64,000 nucleotides of DNA, from assembly GCF_024713975.1 (NCBI RefSeq), contig NC_091097.1:7682861-7746860 (forward strand). Reading direction: 5' to 3'. Of the stretch, positions 48,537 to 60,700 are shown in pieces; position 1 is the stretch's first letter, and each line of letters opens with the position of its first letter. Origin of the DNA: Paralichthys olivaceus (taxonomy: Eukaryota > Chordata > Actinopteri > Pleuronectiformes > Paralichthyidae). The position numbers and the translations under genes are program-made. The notes beneath the pieces are model-generated. The model was not told where the DNA came from, did not search any database, and saw only the letters and a list, made by a program, of their open reading frames with translations.

Positions 48537-49114
48537 GTGGAGACTCAGAGGAGCATTTCTCCTCTAGATAGAGTCCTGATGATGTAGTTAATCTAGTCTA
48601 TTTTACTATCAACTCTCACACTTTAAAACGAGCATTTTAAATTTGTTTTTATACTTTATTATTTTTCACAATTCTTGACAGTGGGCTCACAGTGGGCCTC
48701 TGAGGACAATTTATCCTCTCAAGAGAAAGTCCTGATATTGCACTAAATGTAGGGTATTTTATTATGAACTCTCAGACTAATGTCAAGATTTATTTTTACT
48801 TTATAATTTTTCACTATTCTTGACAGTGGGCTCACAGTGGGCCTCTGAGGATAATTTATCCTCTCAAAAGAAAGTCCTCATATTGTATTTAATTTAGGCT
48901 ATTTTTAACTGTCACAGCTGTTAAAATATATTTTTTATTATTTTCACTTTATTATTATTTTTCACAATTCTTGACATCGTGGGACTCTGAGAAAAATGTA
49001 TCCTCTCAAAAGAAAGTCATCATATTGTCAGCAATTTAGTTTATTTTTTACTATTAACTGTTTATTTATATTTATTATTTTTCACAATTCTTGACATTGG
49101 GCTCATAGTTGGCA
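48537..49114. repeat. Tandem array of about 150-bp units
   Basis: The words TTTTTCACAATTCTTGACA and CCTCTGAGGA..TTATCCTCTCAA..GAAAGTCCT recur in order. The anchor TTCTTGACA appears at about 48,672, 48,818, 48,969 and 49,089, and a partial leading unit begins near 48,537. Units have diverged, and later ones are shorter. The array directly abuts the znf652 CpG island. It is not a recognised satellite. Confidence 0.8.
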
Positions 49115-50687
49115 GGTATTTACAAAACAAATAAACCCTACTCCATCTATGTAGAGATATCTTCAGTTGCCATAGGGCTGCCAAATTCAAAACTGGATTA
49201 TCTGAGCAAAGTGGGCCACCATCCACAGGTCCTGTAGGAGCCCTAAATTTACCACAAATAATAATTTAGTCTAAATAATTTGATTGATTGCAAGTTTGTT
49301 AAGAACCTGTGCAGTTAAATTATTTTGGTTTTAAACAAGGTCAGCATAGGAATGTGTCCAACTGTTTGAGTTTATATTGTGGTCAATTGACGTAAAATAG
49401 AGTTAAATCATAATTTTTTTCTGTGCCACGTCACTGACACACAGTCCTCAGGGAGGGTAGTGTTACAAGTAGTGTGAGACTCATTTCAAAATAGTTTTCA
49501 ATATCAATACATCTGACGCATTAACCATTATTAATACATCATTATTGTTTTCTTTAATAATTAATTGATTGTCTAGTGAAATATTAAATAAATAATCCAC
49601 AATTATTCCCTGAAGTCCATGTGACCAAATTACTTTTGTTGTTTGATCAACAGTCAAAAACTCAAAGATGTTTAAACAGTGATTATAACAGATGTTCAGA
49701 ATTTAGTGCATTTAAGTGAACCCTAAAAATTATTTCAACAATTTTTCAATTATCAAGATTTTTGACAGTCAGTTACTGATAATCATTTAATTGAGTAGTT
49801 TAATTAATAATTTCTGCTTTTAAGCACTGACTGAGGATCCAGAACTCTCCGAGGTATGTGGACCATGGTTATATATTCCATCGAATAGACTTGTTTTAGC
49901 CTTTGAATCCACTGAGTTGTGTTTCATGGAAAAATAACCAAATTTTTCTTAGTAAGATTAAAAGACTTTGTAAGATATACCTTTGGTTGCTTGTCTCTTC
50001 TGGGACAGTGTAAAATGCACTGGATCTAGTTGGATGTTGATGTCCCTGTTGTACAAGACAATACCAGAAAATATGTGTACTACAAAAAAATGTTGACACT
50101 TATGATTTGTCTCAGGAAAGAATTTTATGTATTTCCCCCTTTTGTTTTTATGGAGACCTTCAAGTAAGTGCTCAAATGAAACAGTGGAGGAGGGCTTGAA
50201 AATGAATATATAAACCTCTAAAAACTAACATTCAGCCACTTTAATCTAGAACACCTACTTTCCTTTAATCATGCTTGATTTGATCTTAACTTTACTTTTA
50301 CAGTGGTAACTGCTTTCTTTCAGAATGTTGTTGCGATATGTGTACGAAACAAACGGGTGCTTTTACACAAATGAAAATCCAACATGTGGGTGGTTATTTG
50401 AATTGAACTACATATCCGAAAACATTTTGGATTTTCTTGACCTAAAGATCTTCATTTTTCTTAAGGCGGCACTACAAAACCTTCTCTCTGTCATCAAAGC
50501 CAATTTCATCATTATTGAAACATTGAGTTAAAAGTGAAGCACCATTAATACGTGCACCCATCTGGTTCTCTAGCATTTTAATCAAAAGAAGAGGATGCAA
50601 TTATGAGGCACCCTCATGTAGTAATAATTAAGATTAAACTCAAGGTCTTCAACAACAAGCATGACCACTAGGAGGTAGAAAGACAAT
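49115..50687. other. Intergenic DNA between znf652 and phb
   Basis: AT-rich. No gene, repeat family or strong regulatory motif recognised. Confidence 0.6.
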
Positions 50688-50693
50688 TTTATT
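50688..50693 (-). terminator. phb: Candidate phb polyadenylation signal
   Basis: AATAAA on the minus strand about 720 bases past the phb stop. This fits a moderate 3' UTR, but the true end is not proven. Confidence 0.35.
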
Positions 50694-51413
50694 AAGCTGA
50701 GCCATTTGGGAAACATTGAGCGTATTACTGTCTCCACATGAAGTAAAGACAACAGTAGAGAATGAAAGATCATTATCTACTTTCTGACAGGCACATTCAA
50801 ATTGACAGGGGTTGACAACATGATTGAATTTGCAAGAAAGCAGATAAACGTCAATTTCCAATCCATCTCATAAGTCAGGACAGAATTTAATTCAAATCAA
50901 TAAACAATTTCTCGTCAGTCATGTCTTACGGATTTGAATATGGTTAAACAATCAAGTGTTACAGCACAATAACAGAGTAATAGCGTTCATCTTTCATATT
51001 TTTTCAGCTTATGTTTTAAAGGAATCACACTGTTTTCTCATCATGTAAAGATCATTTCCACACATCCCGTGCTGTATATCTGACACAATGGAGCAAGACA
51101 AATCTTTAGAGAATTTACTGCATTGTCAATTCTTCTCAAAACAAAGCACTATATATATATATAATATGTGGGTTAACAGATTGAGCAATTAACCCCTCTC
51201 CACTTCCTTACACATGGGTGTATTTCATAAATGTATCCCATCAGTCCTCTCACTTTGTCTCCCACCATGCTACTATTAGCAGAACCCAGTCCAGAGTTGG
51301 TTAGAGAAAGAGTGGGAGGAATGTGTGTGAAATTGGGAGAGTCCATCAGTGAATCCTCCAACAACCACTTTCATGGGCCGTGTAACAGAGGGACACAGCA
51401 AGAGTGGATGTCA

Positions 51414-53674
51414 TCACTGGGGCAACTGGAGCAGCGTGCCCTGTCCTGGGGGTAAGTAAGTGACGTTGCGTGAGCGGGAGAGCTGGAAGGCGATGTCCTC
51501 AGCTGCCTCCAACTTACGTAGCTCTACCAGACCATCACCAGCATCCATTAGGGAGTTGGCGATGAGCAAGGCAGCTTGGGAGTCTCCCTCTGCGGAGATG
51601 ATGGAAGCCTGCTTCTGTTGCTCTGCCTAAATGAAAAAAACTCAAGCTTAGATATTTCACCCTCAACAGGGACTGCTTACTCGGTTATAAATGCACAAGT
51701 AGTATAGGGATGATATGCATGTTAAAAATAATACCTTTTCAACAACAAATCGGGCCCTCTCAGCCTCCTGCTGAGCCACCTGCTTCATCTCAACAGCCTC
51801 TGTGAACTCCTTGCCAAAGGTCAAGTGTGTCTGAAAGAGCAAAGTACAAACATTTCCACTGGTTAAAATCCCATCAAAAGTATAAAATGGACATTGTAAT
51901 AATATTTGCAAGCAGCTTCATACCAGTGAGACATCATCCAAGATCAGGCCAAAGGTGTTGGCTCTTTCTGTAAGGTCCTCGCTGACCTGCTGAGACACGA
52001 GCTCTCTCTGGGTAATGAGCTCACCAGCATCAAACCGAGCCTGTGAGAAAGACCCCCACGGTAGTTTACAAGTCGCTTTTTTCTTCTTTTTCTCAACGAA
52101 AAAACGGAATCAGTCTCTTTGTTATTCTTGTTTAAACAATGATACTCACTACTACAGCCTTCAAGACCTCTGTGGTGATGGATGGCAGCACCCTCTCGTC
52201 ATAGTCCTCACCAATACTGGTGAAGATGCGTGGCAGCTGGGTGGTTACCGGCCGGAAAAGGATACGCAATGTGATGTTTACATTCTGCAGATCTGTGGGG
52301 TGAACAGTTCAAATTTAGTTCACTCCCATTGTAGTTGTATCCTTAAACAATTAGTATAGCCTGCTGATTTTTGGGAGACTCACTATGTTTATCAAGCAAA
52401 TGCAGAAGGCAGCAGAGCAATGACTAAGCAGTTATTTCATGTACCTTTACTGCCGGTGATGACAGGCACGTTGCGTGGACGGGAACGGCAATCAAAGATG
52501 ATAGGTTTCTGAACCCAGGGAATGATGAAGTGGGTCCCTTCACCAGCAACAGTATCTTGCACTCCTCTGAACCTGTCGAAAATCACAGCCCGGTGCCCTG
52601 CATCCACTGTGGAGGGAACAGATAATCACTCTCTCTGCCAAACAGGTTGTGTGTACAGCATTCTAGTTGGGTGTTTTGTTTGTTTTACTTTTGAATAGTT
52701 TATAGCTATATATAGCTCTATAAGACTGTCAAACGTTTGTTGAGAACTTTTCAAGTCACAAGAATTACATTGGCGAAGAGCTACATGGCTGTCCATCTGT
52801 CTATCGTGGCTGCTATCAGGTTTACTATTGACATGTATTATACATTTTTATTATTATAAATAATAACAATAAATAATGCAGTTAAGTGGGAAGATGTATT
52901 GCAATTGTCAATCTTTATAGAAAACACTTGGTTCTCATCTCTATATCTAATTACCATAAGAAACAGAGAATACAAGTGAGTGGTTGTATTTAACAGGCCG
53001 TATTCACCCAAACTGAGAGTATTGGCATCACTGATATCAGAGTAACCACTGTAATAACTACACATAAAGGCCGAAATTGAATTTACTCAAATAAGTGCTT
53101 TCAGTGTGGATAGTAATGAGTTTTATCTACTGCTACCAATTAATACTATATTTCTGTGTTTGACCTGAATTATTTACTTGAACAATTGTACAGTCTAAAA
53201 AAATGAATTTCAATTTCAGAATACTTATTTAAACTTACACATCATAAACAAAGATAAATTAAAAGTATTTAGTTTACCAGACTGCAACTGAGCATTTACA
53301 AACTTGGGATTATAAACCTTTTTAAATATAACTAAATATTGTTCAAACATTGTCCTGTGACCATTTTTGAACACCTCTCAAAGCCCAAATGTATTCAGTT
53401 TATTATGATATGAGAAAGACTAATCCTCTCTAAAGCTTGGAAATCAAACCATTTATCATCACATGTCAATGTCAATCAAATAATCGATAATAGGTTTCAG
53501 GCTCACATCTGTCCAGGACAGGAACTCTCACACATTTGATAGCAAACAATTGAATAGATGAGGGAAGTGTCCAATTGACCAGCACTCACCATTGTAAAGG
53601 GCAGAGTTCACAACACTTCCACCGATGGCAAGGGCCAGACCCAACTTCCCAATAGACTCGAACAGCTTGGCCAT
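51414..53674 (-). CDS. phb: Prohibitin 1, mitochondrial inner-membrane scaffold
   Basis: Forms ring complexes with prohibitin 2 in the mitochondrial inner membrane, where they stabilise respiratory subunits and control m-AAA protease and OPA1 processing. Six coding exons: 53674-53590, 52606-52445, 52292-52150, 52040-51924, 51830-51735 and 51626-51414. They sum to 816 nt, or 271 residues (human 272), with all phases closing. Visible features are the N-terminal hydrophobic anchor ([19 protein letters not shown], about residues 10-28), the SPFH/PHB domain ([15 protein letters not shown], then [20 protein letters not shown]), and the C-terminal coiled coil ([20 protein letters not shown]), ending LLQLPQ. 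The ATG lies 12 bases inside an exon that follows an acceptor at 53,687. No damage seen. Confidence 0.96.
52607..53589 (-). other. phb first coding intron
   Basis: AT-rich intron of nearly 1 kb. Nothing else recognised in it. Confidence 0.6.
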
Positions 53675-54064
53675 GATGACAGCAACCTTCATGTGAAGAA
53701 GAATAAGAAGAAGAAGAAGAGAAGACAGAGTGGTTCCATTAAAAATTCCTCCCACACACTGTCAACCACTCAGCGCTTTGTGACAACGTGTCTTTGGGAA
53801 GCCAGGTTAAACCCCCTCTTTAAAATAACAGTTGGCTTTGGCCTTGGAATGACTGATGCCAAGGCTGAGGGTGCTAGCTAGCATTAGCTCCCCAGCTAGC
53901 AGTAACCCGCGGCCGCTGGAAGGCAAAGCTGAATATACATACTACTATCTCTAAGCTAAGAGAGGATTCATGCAATACTACGCACAATACTCGAGGGACA
54001 TTTTATAACGAACATAAAGCGAGTGTCGGCCGAGCGCGAGTAGCACGCCGGGTGCGCATGTTAC

Positions 54065-54325
54065 CTCTCACAGATGGACGTACCCAACACTCGTGATTTA
54101 ACGTTATCTACGGAAAACACGGAAAACGAACTTCTCCTGATCGCTTTAGAATTGTTGCTACGCAAACATTTAACGACACATGTCAGTGTTTTCACTGCAG
54201 GTGTTGTAACTCACCTCGGATCCTCTCAGATGTCTGTGACCTCCACCGGACACGACGTACAACACATGAGGTGCCTGCTCTCTGCGCATGCGCACCGGAT
54301 GAGGCAACGACGCCTCTGATTGGAC
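54065..54325 (-). promoter_or_regulatory. phb: phb promoter and non-coding first exon
   Basis: Two minus-strand donors, CCGAG|GTGAGT at 54,215/54,214 and GAGAG|GTAACA at 54,065/54,064, can each join the acceptor at 53,687, so exon 1 is non-coding and perhaps alternative. Upstream lie a perfect palindromic NRF-1 site TGCGCATGCGCA (54,283-54,294) and a CCAAT box on the transcribed strand (54,319-54,323). NRF-1 sites are typical of nuclear genes for mitochondrial proteins. Confidence 0.6.
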
Positions 54326-55391
54326 AAATTTCTTCTTTTACGAACCGTGCAACTACTTTAATTACGCACCACTGCCACCTACTGTGTCTGACTGGACCCC
54401 ACATGCTTTAAGCATTAACTGACTGCTTCATTGATTGAATAAATAAATTATTAGATAAATAATAGTCCCATAACCCAATCAGTATCTACGATTATCTCAC
54501 TGTAGGCTGTTCAAATTAATCTTAGCGAGCACAATGGAGTGCGAGAGTTTAATTTCTGCTTAACGTTTGCTTTTTCAATTCATTATTTTCTACTTTCTAT
54601 ATTACATTGTGTCTCTGTTTTGTGATCTCTGAAATGTACTATACTACTACTATACTACTACTATACTACTATTCTCAATACACTGTTAAAGTTACTGCAT
54701 TAACACTGTATTTAAAGTACTATAAATGCATCAAAAGTAAAGGTAGAAAGTCAGATGTGTGGATTATCTGTAATAATGCATTTTATATTATTAATCAGAA
54801 TCCAATTCATGTTGCTGTTTGATATAAATATATAAAAACAGTATAAGCTCCTCCTGACTGCTGTAAAAAGTAATATTTATTCACTTCCATTATCTGGAGC
54901 CACTGAAAAAACTGTGACATTTACTCATTAAATATATATATATATATATCCATATACCTTACCTTATCTTATAAAACTACCACGCCTATGCTTTACTGTG
55001 GTCATCTGCCATAATTAGAGCTCATACTTTTGATAATATTTAAACCATCCAATGTGAAACAATTCCTGATATTATAAATTGTTATAAAATAAACCAAAAC
55101 ATAATAAAGCACAACACTATACAATAGAATACAACATGACCGTTTTATTATTATTATTATTACACGAATACAATATTATTATTACATTTCTATTATTTGA
55201 ATTATTAATCATGTGAAAAAAAGAATCTGAAACGAAACCTGTCAAATAAAAATGTAGAGGAGTAAAAGTACTCTGAAGGAGTCCAAGTATAAAGTAAAGC
55301 GGAAACCCTCGAGCAGAGTTCAGATTGAAATAGAACAAACAGCACTCGGTCGCCCTCTCAATGTGACATGAAGAATCACACTACGGGCTGT
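54326..55391. other. Intergenic DNA, phb to DTX3L-like gene
   Basis: AT-rich spacer of about 1.1 kb between two divergently oriented promoters. It includes a short TACTAC-type repeat at about 54,637-54,671 and a short (AT)n near 54,932-54,948. No gene seen. Confidence 0.6.
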
Positions 55392-55404
55392 AGTTTCACT
55401 TTCC
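55392..55404 (+). promoter_or_regulatory. Interferon-stimulated response element (ISRE)
   Basis: AGTTTCACTTTCC exactly fits the ISRE consensus AGTTTCNNTTTCC bound by ISGF3 and IRF factors. It lies about 80 bases upstream of the likely first-exon donor (55,474) of the DTX3L-like gene. Family knowledge: the human DTX3L/PARP9 promoter is interferon-responsive. Confidence 0.6.
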
Positions 55405-55474
55405 TCCGGTGGTGTGTAAAGTGTGACGGTCTGTGAGAGATAGAGAGAAACCGCCCGCGATCGACATCTGTAAG
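55405..55474 (+). other. Likely non-coding first exon of the DTX3L-like gene
   Basis: A donor AAG|GTCAGT at 55,474/55,475 ends a GC-richer segment after the ISRE. The next plausible acceptor is CCCCCCAG at 57,784, four bases before the start ATG. The transcription start is not visible, so the left boundary is approximate. Confidence 0.35.
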
Positions 55475-55937
55475 GTCAGTGCTGATTACCAATCAGACAG
55501 ATGTTTTGTGATCGATTGTTACAGGAGCGGGTGCAGACACACGATCCGTCGATAGATGAGCTGATCAGTTTGGATGTGTGTGATTTTTTTTTCTTCCACT
55601 TCCGCGACTCTCAGCTCTGAGTGCTTTGAGACTTTCTCCCTCGCGTTTCTATGGCAGCCTGCAGAAGTTAACGTTCAACATGGTTCGTTCATCTCGCAGG
55701 TTTGGCTGAGTTGAAAAATGAGTGATTAAAGCGGCAGAGTTACAAATAAGTATTGGCTGTCTGAATAAAAGCACCATTCATGTCAGTTCACAACAGATGC
55801 AGCTGTGGGGGGAGTTTAGTCCACAGACGTTGGTGTGAAGATGACAGACAGTAAACTGAAGGTGGGAGGACGAAGGGGCGTTTACTTCATCACCTGGCAC
55901 AATCGGCGCACATTACGCACCATTTACGCATTTCACC

Positions 55938-56402
55938 AGGGCTGCACGATATGGCTCCAAAATTCACCAATATGAAATTGTGGATTTTTGTTCCAGAGTG
56001 AACGTTGTGGTTTTAAACACTTTTCTATGAGTAGAGAATGACAAACACCCAATCAGAAAAAGGGAGTAGAAACACAACCAGCACCCCTTCACAAATTGTA
56101 TGACACAATACTATAACTTAGATGTCAAGCTCACCTATTATACAATAAACAAGATACTAGAAGATATTTTGAAACACAAGATACTAGAAGATATTTTGAA
56201 ACACAAGATACTAGAAGATATTTTGAAACACAAGATACTAGAAGATATTTTGAAACACAAGATACAATCAGATATAATCACAAACACATAAATCAGTACA
56301 TAAGTAATACACTGAAGTTATTGGAGGCAGTAATGGAAGATTATTTTTGTGTTTTTTTGTATTATCATCACAATCATTGATATTGTTTTATTGCCCAGCC
56401 CT
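55938..56402. mobile_element. MITE-like element with inserted minisatellite
   Basis: The ends AGGGCTGCACGATATGGC and ATTGTTTTATTGCCCAGCCCT form terminal inverted repeats typical of a non-autonomous fish DNA transposon. It has no transposase. A related worn copy lies at 44,198-44,450. No convincing target-site duplication was seen. Located in the first intron of the DTX3L-like gene. Confidence 0.65.
56151..56265. repeat. 27-bp minisatellite, about 4.3 copies
   Basis: Unit AAGATACTAGAAGATATTTT followed by GAAACAC. Full copies start at 56,151, 56,178, 56,205 and 56,232, then a 7-base partial. The copies are identical, so the array expanded recently. The length is a multiple of three, so one frame stays open (ILEDILKHK repeated), but there is no gene context. 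Confidence 0.95.
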
Positions 56403-56471
56403 CCCGCATACATAAGCTGCATTTGCACTAAAAGCAAAAACATTTTAAATTAGAATTAGAGGTATAATATG

Positions 56472-57308
56472 CTGGATGGCTCAAAAATGTCTTGCAGCTA
56501 AATATTGACAAGTCTGAGGTCATGATGATTGGCCCTGACACAGTAAGTACCTGCACCTCAATGCACCATAGGTTCTCTATCCCAAAACATTTGGTAAACA
56601 TGTACAAATCTTGGTGTCACATTGAATAAGCATGGCAGCACAGTATCCAAGTTTTTTTGCAGCTCAGGAAACTCAGTGCATGTTTTAGCAGAGAAACCTA
56701 GAGACTGACATTCATGTCTTCATTTCTCTTCACCTGCCTGAGCCAACAGAGCCAACGTAAATTACAGCTTGTCCAAAATGCTGCAGCCAGACTCCTCACC
56801 AAATAAAAAGAGCATGTTAGCTTCTCTTCATTGGTTTCCAGTCAATGATGTTAAGAATTTATCACTGACCTTGCTGGACTTGCAACTGAGTGCATTTCGG
56901 ATTTTTTGACACCACATTTGCCAGATTGTAACCTGAGGTCCACAGCGAAGGCCCAGTCCGAAGTCCATGCTGAGGACTAGAGGGGACTGAGCCTTTTTCG
57001 TCAGGGCTCCCACTCCTTTAAACAACCTCCTTCTGGCAAACTCCTTATCATCTCTCTGAAAGACATGTTTTTATAGGCGCGCTTTCTCCTATGTCCTGAT
57101 CTTACCAACTAGTTTGACACTTGACACACTGTTTTATTTGATCTTGTTTTTAATTTTTTCTCATCTGTAACTTTTTCTATTTCTCAATCTGTGCTGTAAT
57201 GCGTTGTGATCTTTAAATGTTTCCTATTATTTGCTTTCAATTTTTAATTTTTAACTTGTAATGCATCTTGTAACAGTTTTTTGAAAGGTGCCATATAAAT
57301 AAAGTACA
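56472..57308 (+). mobile_element. LINE (L2-like) 3' end remnant
   Basis: The plus strand carries broken reverse-transcriptase C-terminal sequence: LNIDKSEVMMIGPDT-like, then LQLVQNAAARLLT, then a worn SLHWFPV equivalent, interrupted by stops and frameshifts. It ends with GAAAGGTGCCATATAAATAA AG, the typical 3' tail of fish L2-type LINEs. It is 5'-truncated and dead, and sits in the first intron of the DTX3L-like gene. Confidence 0.75.
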
Positions 57309-57787
57309 TAGTGTTTTTTTTCTACAACACAGAAGAAATATCAGCTGTTGGAGCATTAATATCAAGTATCAGCTTCCAGAACATGACATTGTCTTCTCCT
57401 GCGGATGTTTGATAAAATCAGTGTCAGATGAACTGGAGGAGACACATTCGTAAAATTTGAGTTGGAGAATTATTTGCTCAGAATGTCAGAAATAAAAAGG
57501 TTATTGATGTTGGCAGCTGAAATTGAAATCTCATGCTGATGTAGTGACTGAGAAACCCCCAGTAGAGGGTGTCACATTATCAGTTATGTATTTCTTCCTA
57601 TTTGCAAGGGTGGGGTCTTACATGTCTGCCCGAAATGAACATTTACAGCTTCTCTAAGCAGAATTGTGCTTTGGCTGTTTTGTCATCCACATGTTGATGT
57701 TCACGCTCACCATTCCTGTTTGTGTGTTGCTTCCTTAGCAGAGAGTTTCTCCATCACAGATGACTGTGATTGTGTTCCCCCCAGTAG

Positions 57788-60700
57788 ATGGCAAAGCGGG
57801 AGTGGACGGTGATGGTGAGCGGTCTGCCCACAGACATTGATGGTGACAGACTGACAGACAAGCTAATTATCCACTTCCAGAGGGCCAAGAATGGAGGAGG
57901 TGAAGTAGACTTCATCACTTTGACCAAGGCAACACCTGCCTTTGCCCTCATCAACTTCGAGGACAGCAAAGGTCAGTGGGGTCAGCTCCTGTGCATGTTT
58001 GTGCATATGAAGTGTGTGTGTAAGCGTGTGGGTGTGTTTCATTTTTATTTCACTCTTGCCTCAGCAACGTAAATGTCTTTTTTCTCCAAAGCCCATTTGA
58101 ATTGAACTGAATTGACTGGTCTGAAAGAACATAAACACGCAGGTCTCAAGGTGCAGCATAAAACGCTTCATTAACTTTCGCTTTACACACTCCAAAAGAA
58201 AGTTGCAACCATTTCCAAAGCAGCAGCAATAGTGAGGGATTGCAGTCTGTTGGCTGTCACCAGTGATTTACACTGAGCTGGAATGTTGGCAATGGTCAAT
58301 GTAGTGGCCAATAGTTAAAGCGCTTAGTCAGGATGCTTCGCAGACTGAGATTGATTTCCCTCTGGTGACCCCTCTCACACAGTGGCACACAGAGTCATTC
58401 AACACAGCCGGCACATTCTGGAAGTGGATGGGAAGACGTATATCCTCACTGCAACTGAGTATCACGAAAGCCTAGAGCCAGACAAGGTATGTTTGAAGAT
58501 GTCATTTGGAACAATTCTTCATTATGTCATATATTTTGTTGACCTGTGTACATACATTATACAAAATGTTTCCAACAATGTTGAAACCCAGAGAAATGTC
58601 CATATATATATTCCAAGGACGTTTCATTTCGTTCAACTTTTAAAGGTTCAGTGTGTAGAATTTAGTGGTGAAGTTGCATATTGCATCTGAATACCCCTAA
58701 CCTCACTCTACACTTCCAAACATGAAAGAGAACCTGTGGTAGTCTTCAGTTGAGATAAAAACCCTCAACTTACTTAGTTTATCCAGTTTGGAAGACTGTA
58801 AAAAACATGGCAGCCTCCTTAAAGAAAACAATTTGTACAATTTAGCTGATCACACACTAGTGAAAACATCACCAGGATTATTTCATATTCAATTTCTGCC
58901 ATGAGATCCCTTATACCTAAATCTGACAGACTGAACCTTTAACTGCGTCATATCCACTTTACTCGTGGCTTTGCACATCTATGCTATTACTTCCAGGGCA
59001 AACAACACAAGGAAGGAAAAACACCCTGTTAGCCAGTCGGCTGTTTTTCCTGCCACTGTTTGTATGTTACTCATAACGTATCATGATTATTGACCTACGT
59101 TTATTGTGAATAAAACCTTTTTATACATTAAGTTATCCATGAAGATGAATTTAAGGTACAGTTCAATCAGCAACTCCCATGGTCCCACGCTGCATCACAT
59201 CATCATCAAACAAGGTCTTTTGTGATTGTTTTGATTAAGAGACGCCTACATATTGTACGTTTAACTAGAATGTTGGAAAATGTATAACATTTTCTTTGTT
59301 TTACTGAGGAAAATCCATGAATGCTTGTTGTCTGTCTTCATAGGTCATTGTAGGTTTATCAGCAACTGTCAACTGCAGCCAGCTTCCTGGGGGAATACAG
59401 GCACTGAAAAACCTCCAGAAGAGCCACCCTGGTGTTGAGATAAACTATGACGCAGAAGAATTCTGCACATTGCGTGGTGCTTACTCCAAAGTCCAGGCTG
59501 CTATGGATCAAATACTTGGGCATCCTGGAGGCCCACAATCAGCACAGAGGGACTCAGGTCAGCCTGACCCGACTTGCTCCACGTCTGCTCAGACCGAAAG
59601 GAAGTCTCATAATCAGGGGTCAGAAAGTGACAGCAGGAAACCCAAAAGGCAAAGAGAACAAAGCAAGACAACAAGACACTCAAGCTCTCATAGTGACCTG
59701 ATGCCTATTAGTTATGACGGTGAAGATAGTGACCAGGCCGAGGGTGCAGATCTTTGGAATTCTGGGCATCCGACCGCATCAGAGGAGGACTTCTCACTGA
59801 TTGTGGATGCAGACATGTTCCAGTATCTGCAGAAACACTGCTGGAGAGAATACCAGTACATCCTCAGTCAGTATGGTGTGGAGGTGGTGGATATGACAAA
59901 CCAGGGGTTGACTACTCTGTTTCTGCAGGCTACAGCAGGAGTGAGGAAGGATGGTCAACAGCAGGAGCGCCAGGCGTTGGCAAGAAAGGCATTAAGTCAG
60001 CTTTACCAGGAAAATGAGACCAAGATCCGTCGGGCTCAGCTCCCCAAGTGTATTCTGTCCCCAAGGGGGGGACTGCAAATGGCTATAGAAAGCTTAAAGA
60101 TCCGACTTCCAAAGCTTCTTCTGAATGAGGATGACAGAAATATTAATATCATTGGTAGTAGCAGTGACGTATCTGAAGCGAAGCAGTTCCTTCTCCTGGA
60201 CCATGACAAAGTGAGTGCTAAAAAAGATGATGTAGCCAGTCTCCCTAGATATACCTCTCATGATTCAAGTTCATTTACTCCTGGTGATGAGGTGAGAGCC
60301 ACTACCATGTCCTCCGCTGAAGAGTGTTTGGACGACGGGCTGGAGAGGTCAGACGAGGATAAGAGGAGAGCTAAAGGAACCAGAAGGTACAAACTAGCAG
60401 CTCTGTTAAAGGAATCAGGGCTGGCTACATTAGGTGATCGACCAACTGACTTCAACTTCCGAGGGCTCTCATCTCCGGGTAGACAAACGCGCACAGGGCC
60501 CATTTTAGGGCATGACGTCCTCTCTGAAACAGCAGGGATTCCTGGAGAAAGAGTCTCTACAACAAAATCCCAAATTGCAGGAGGAGACATCTCCTTAAAA
60601 AGTGGAGATTTGTTTGCCCCTTTGCAGAATAAAATCTCCTTGAACTCAAATTTAATGGACACTGGACCCAAAAATGTAACATCCGCTATAAGCACTACTC

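Noticed and set aside
53693-53755. Longer N-terminus for prohibitin (extra upstream in-frame Met)
   Set aside because: An acceptor at 53,687 and the family N-terminus MAKLFESIG place the start at 53,674; the upstream codons are intronic.
56100-56291. Small protein with ILEDILKHK repeats
   Set aside because: The frame is the translated 27-bp minisatellite inside a MITE within an intron; no evidence of expression.
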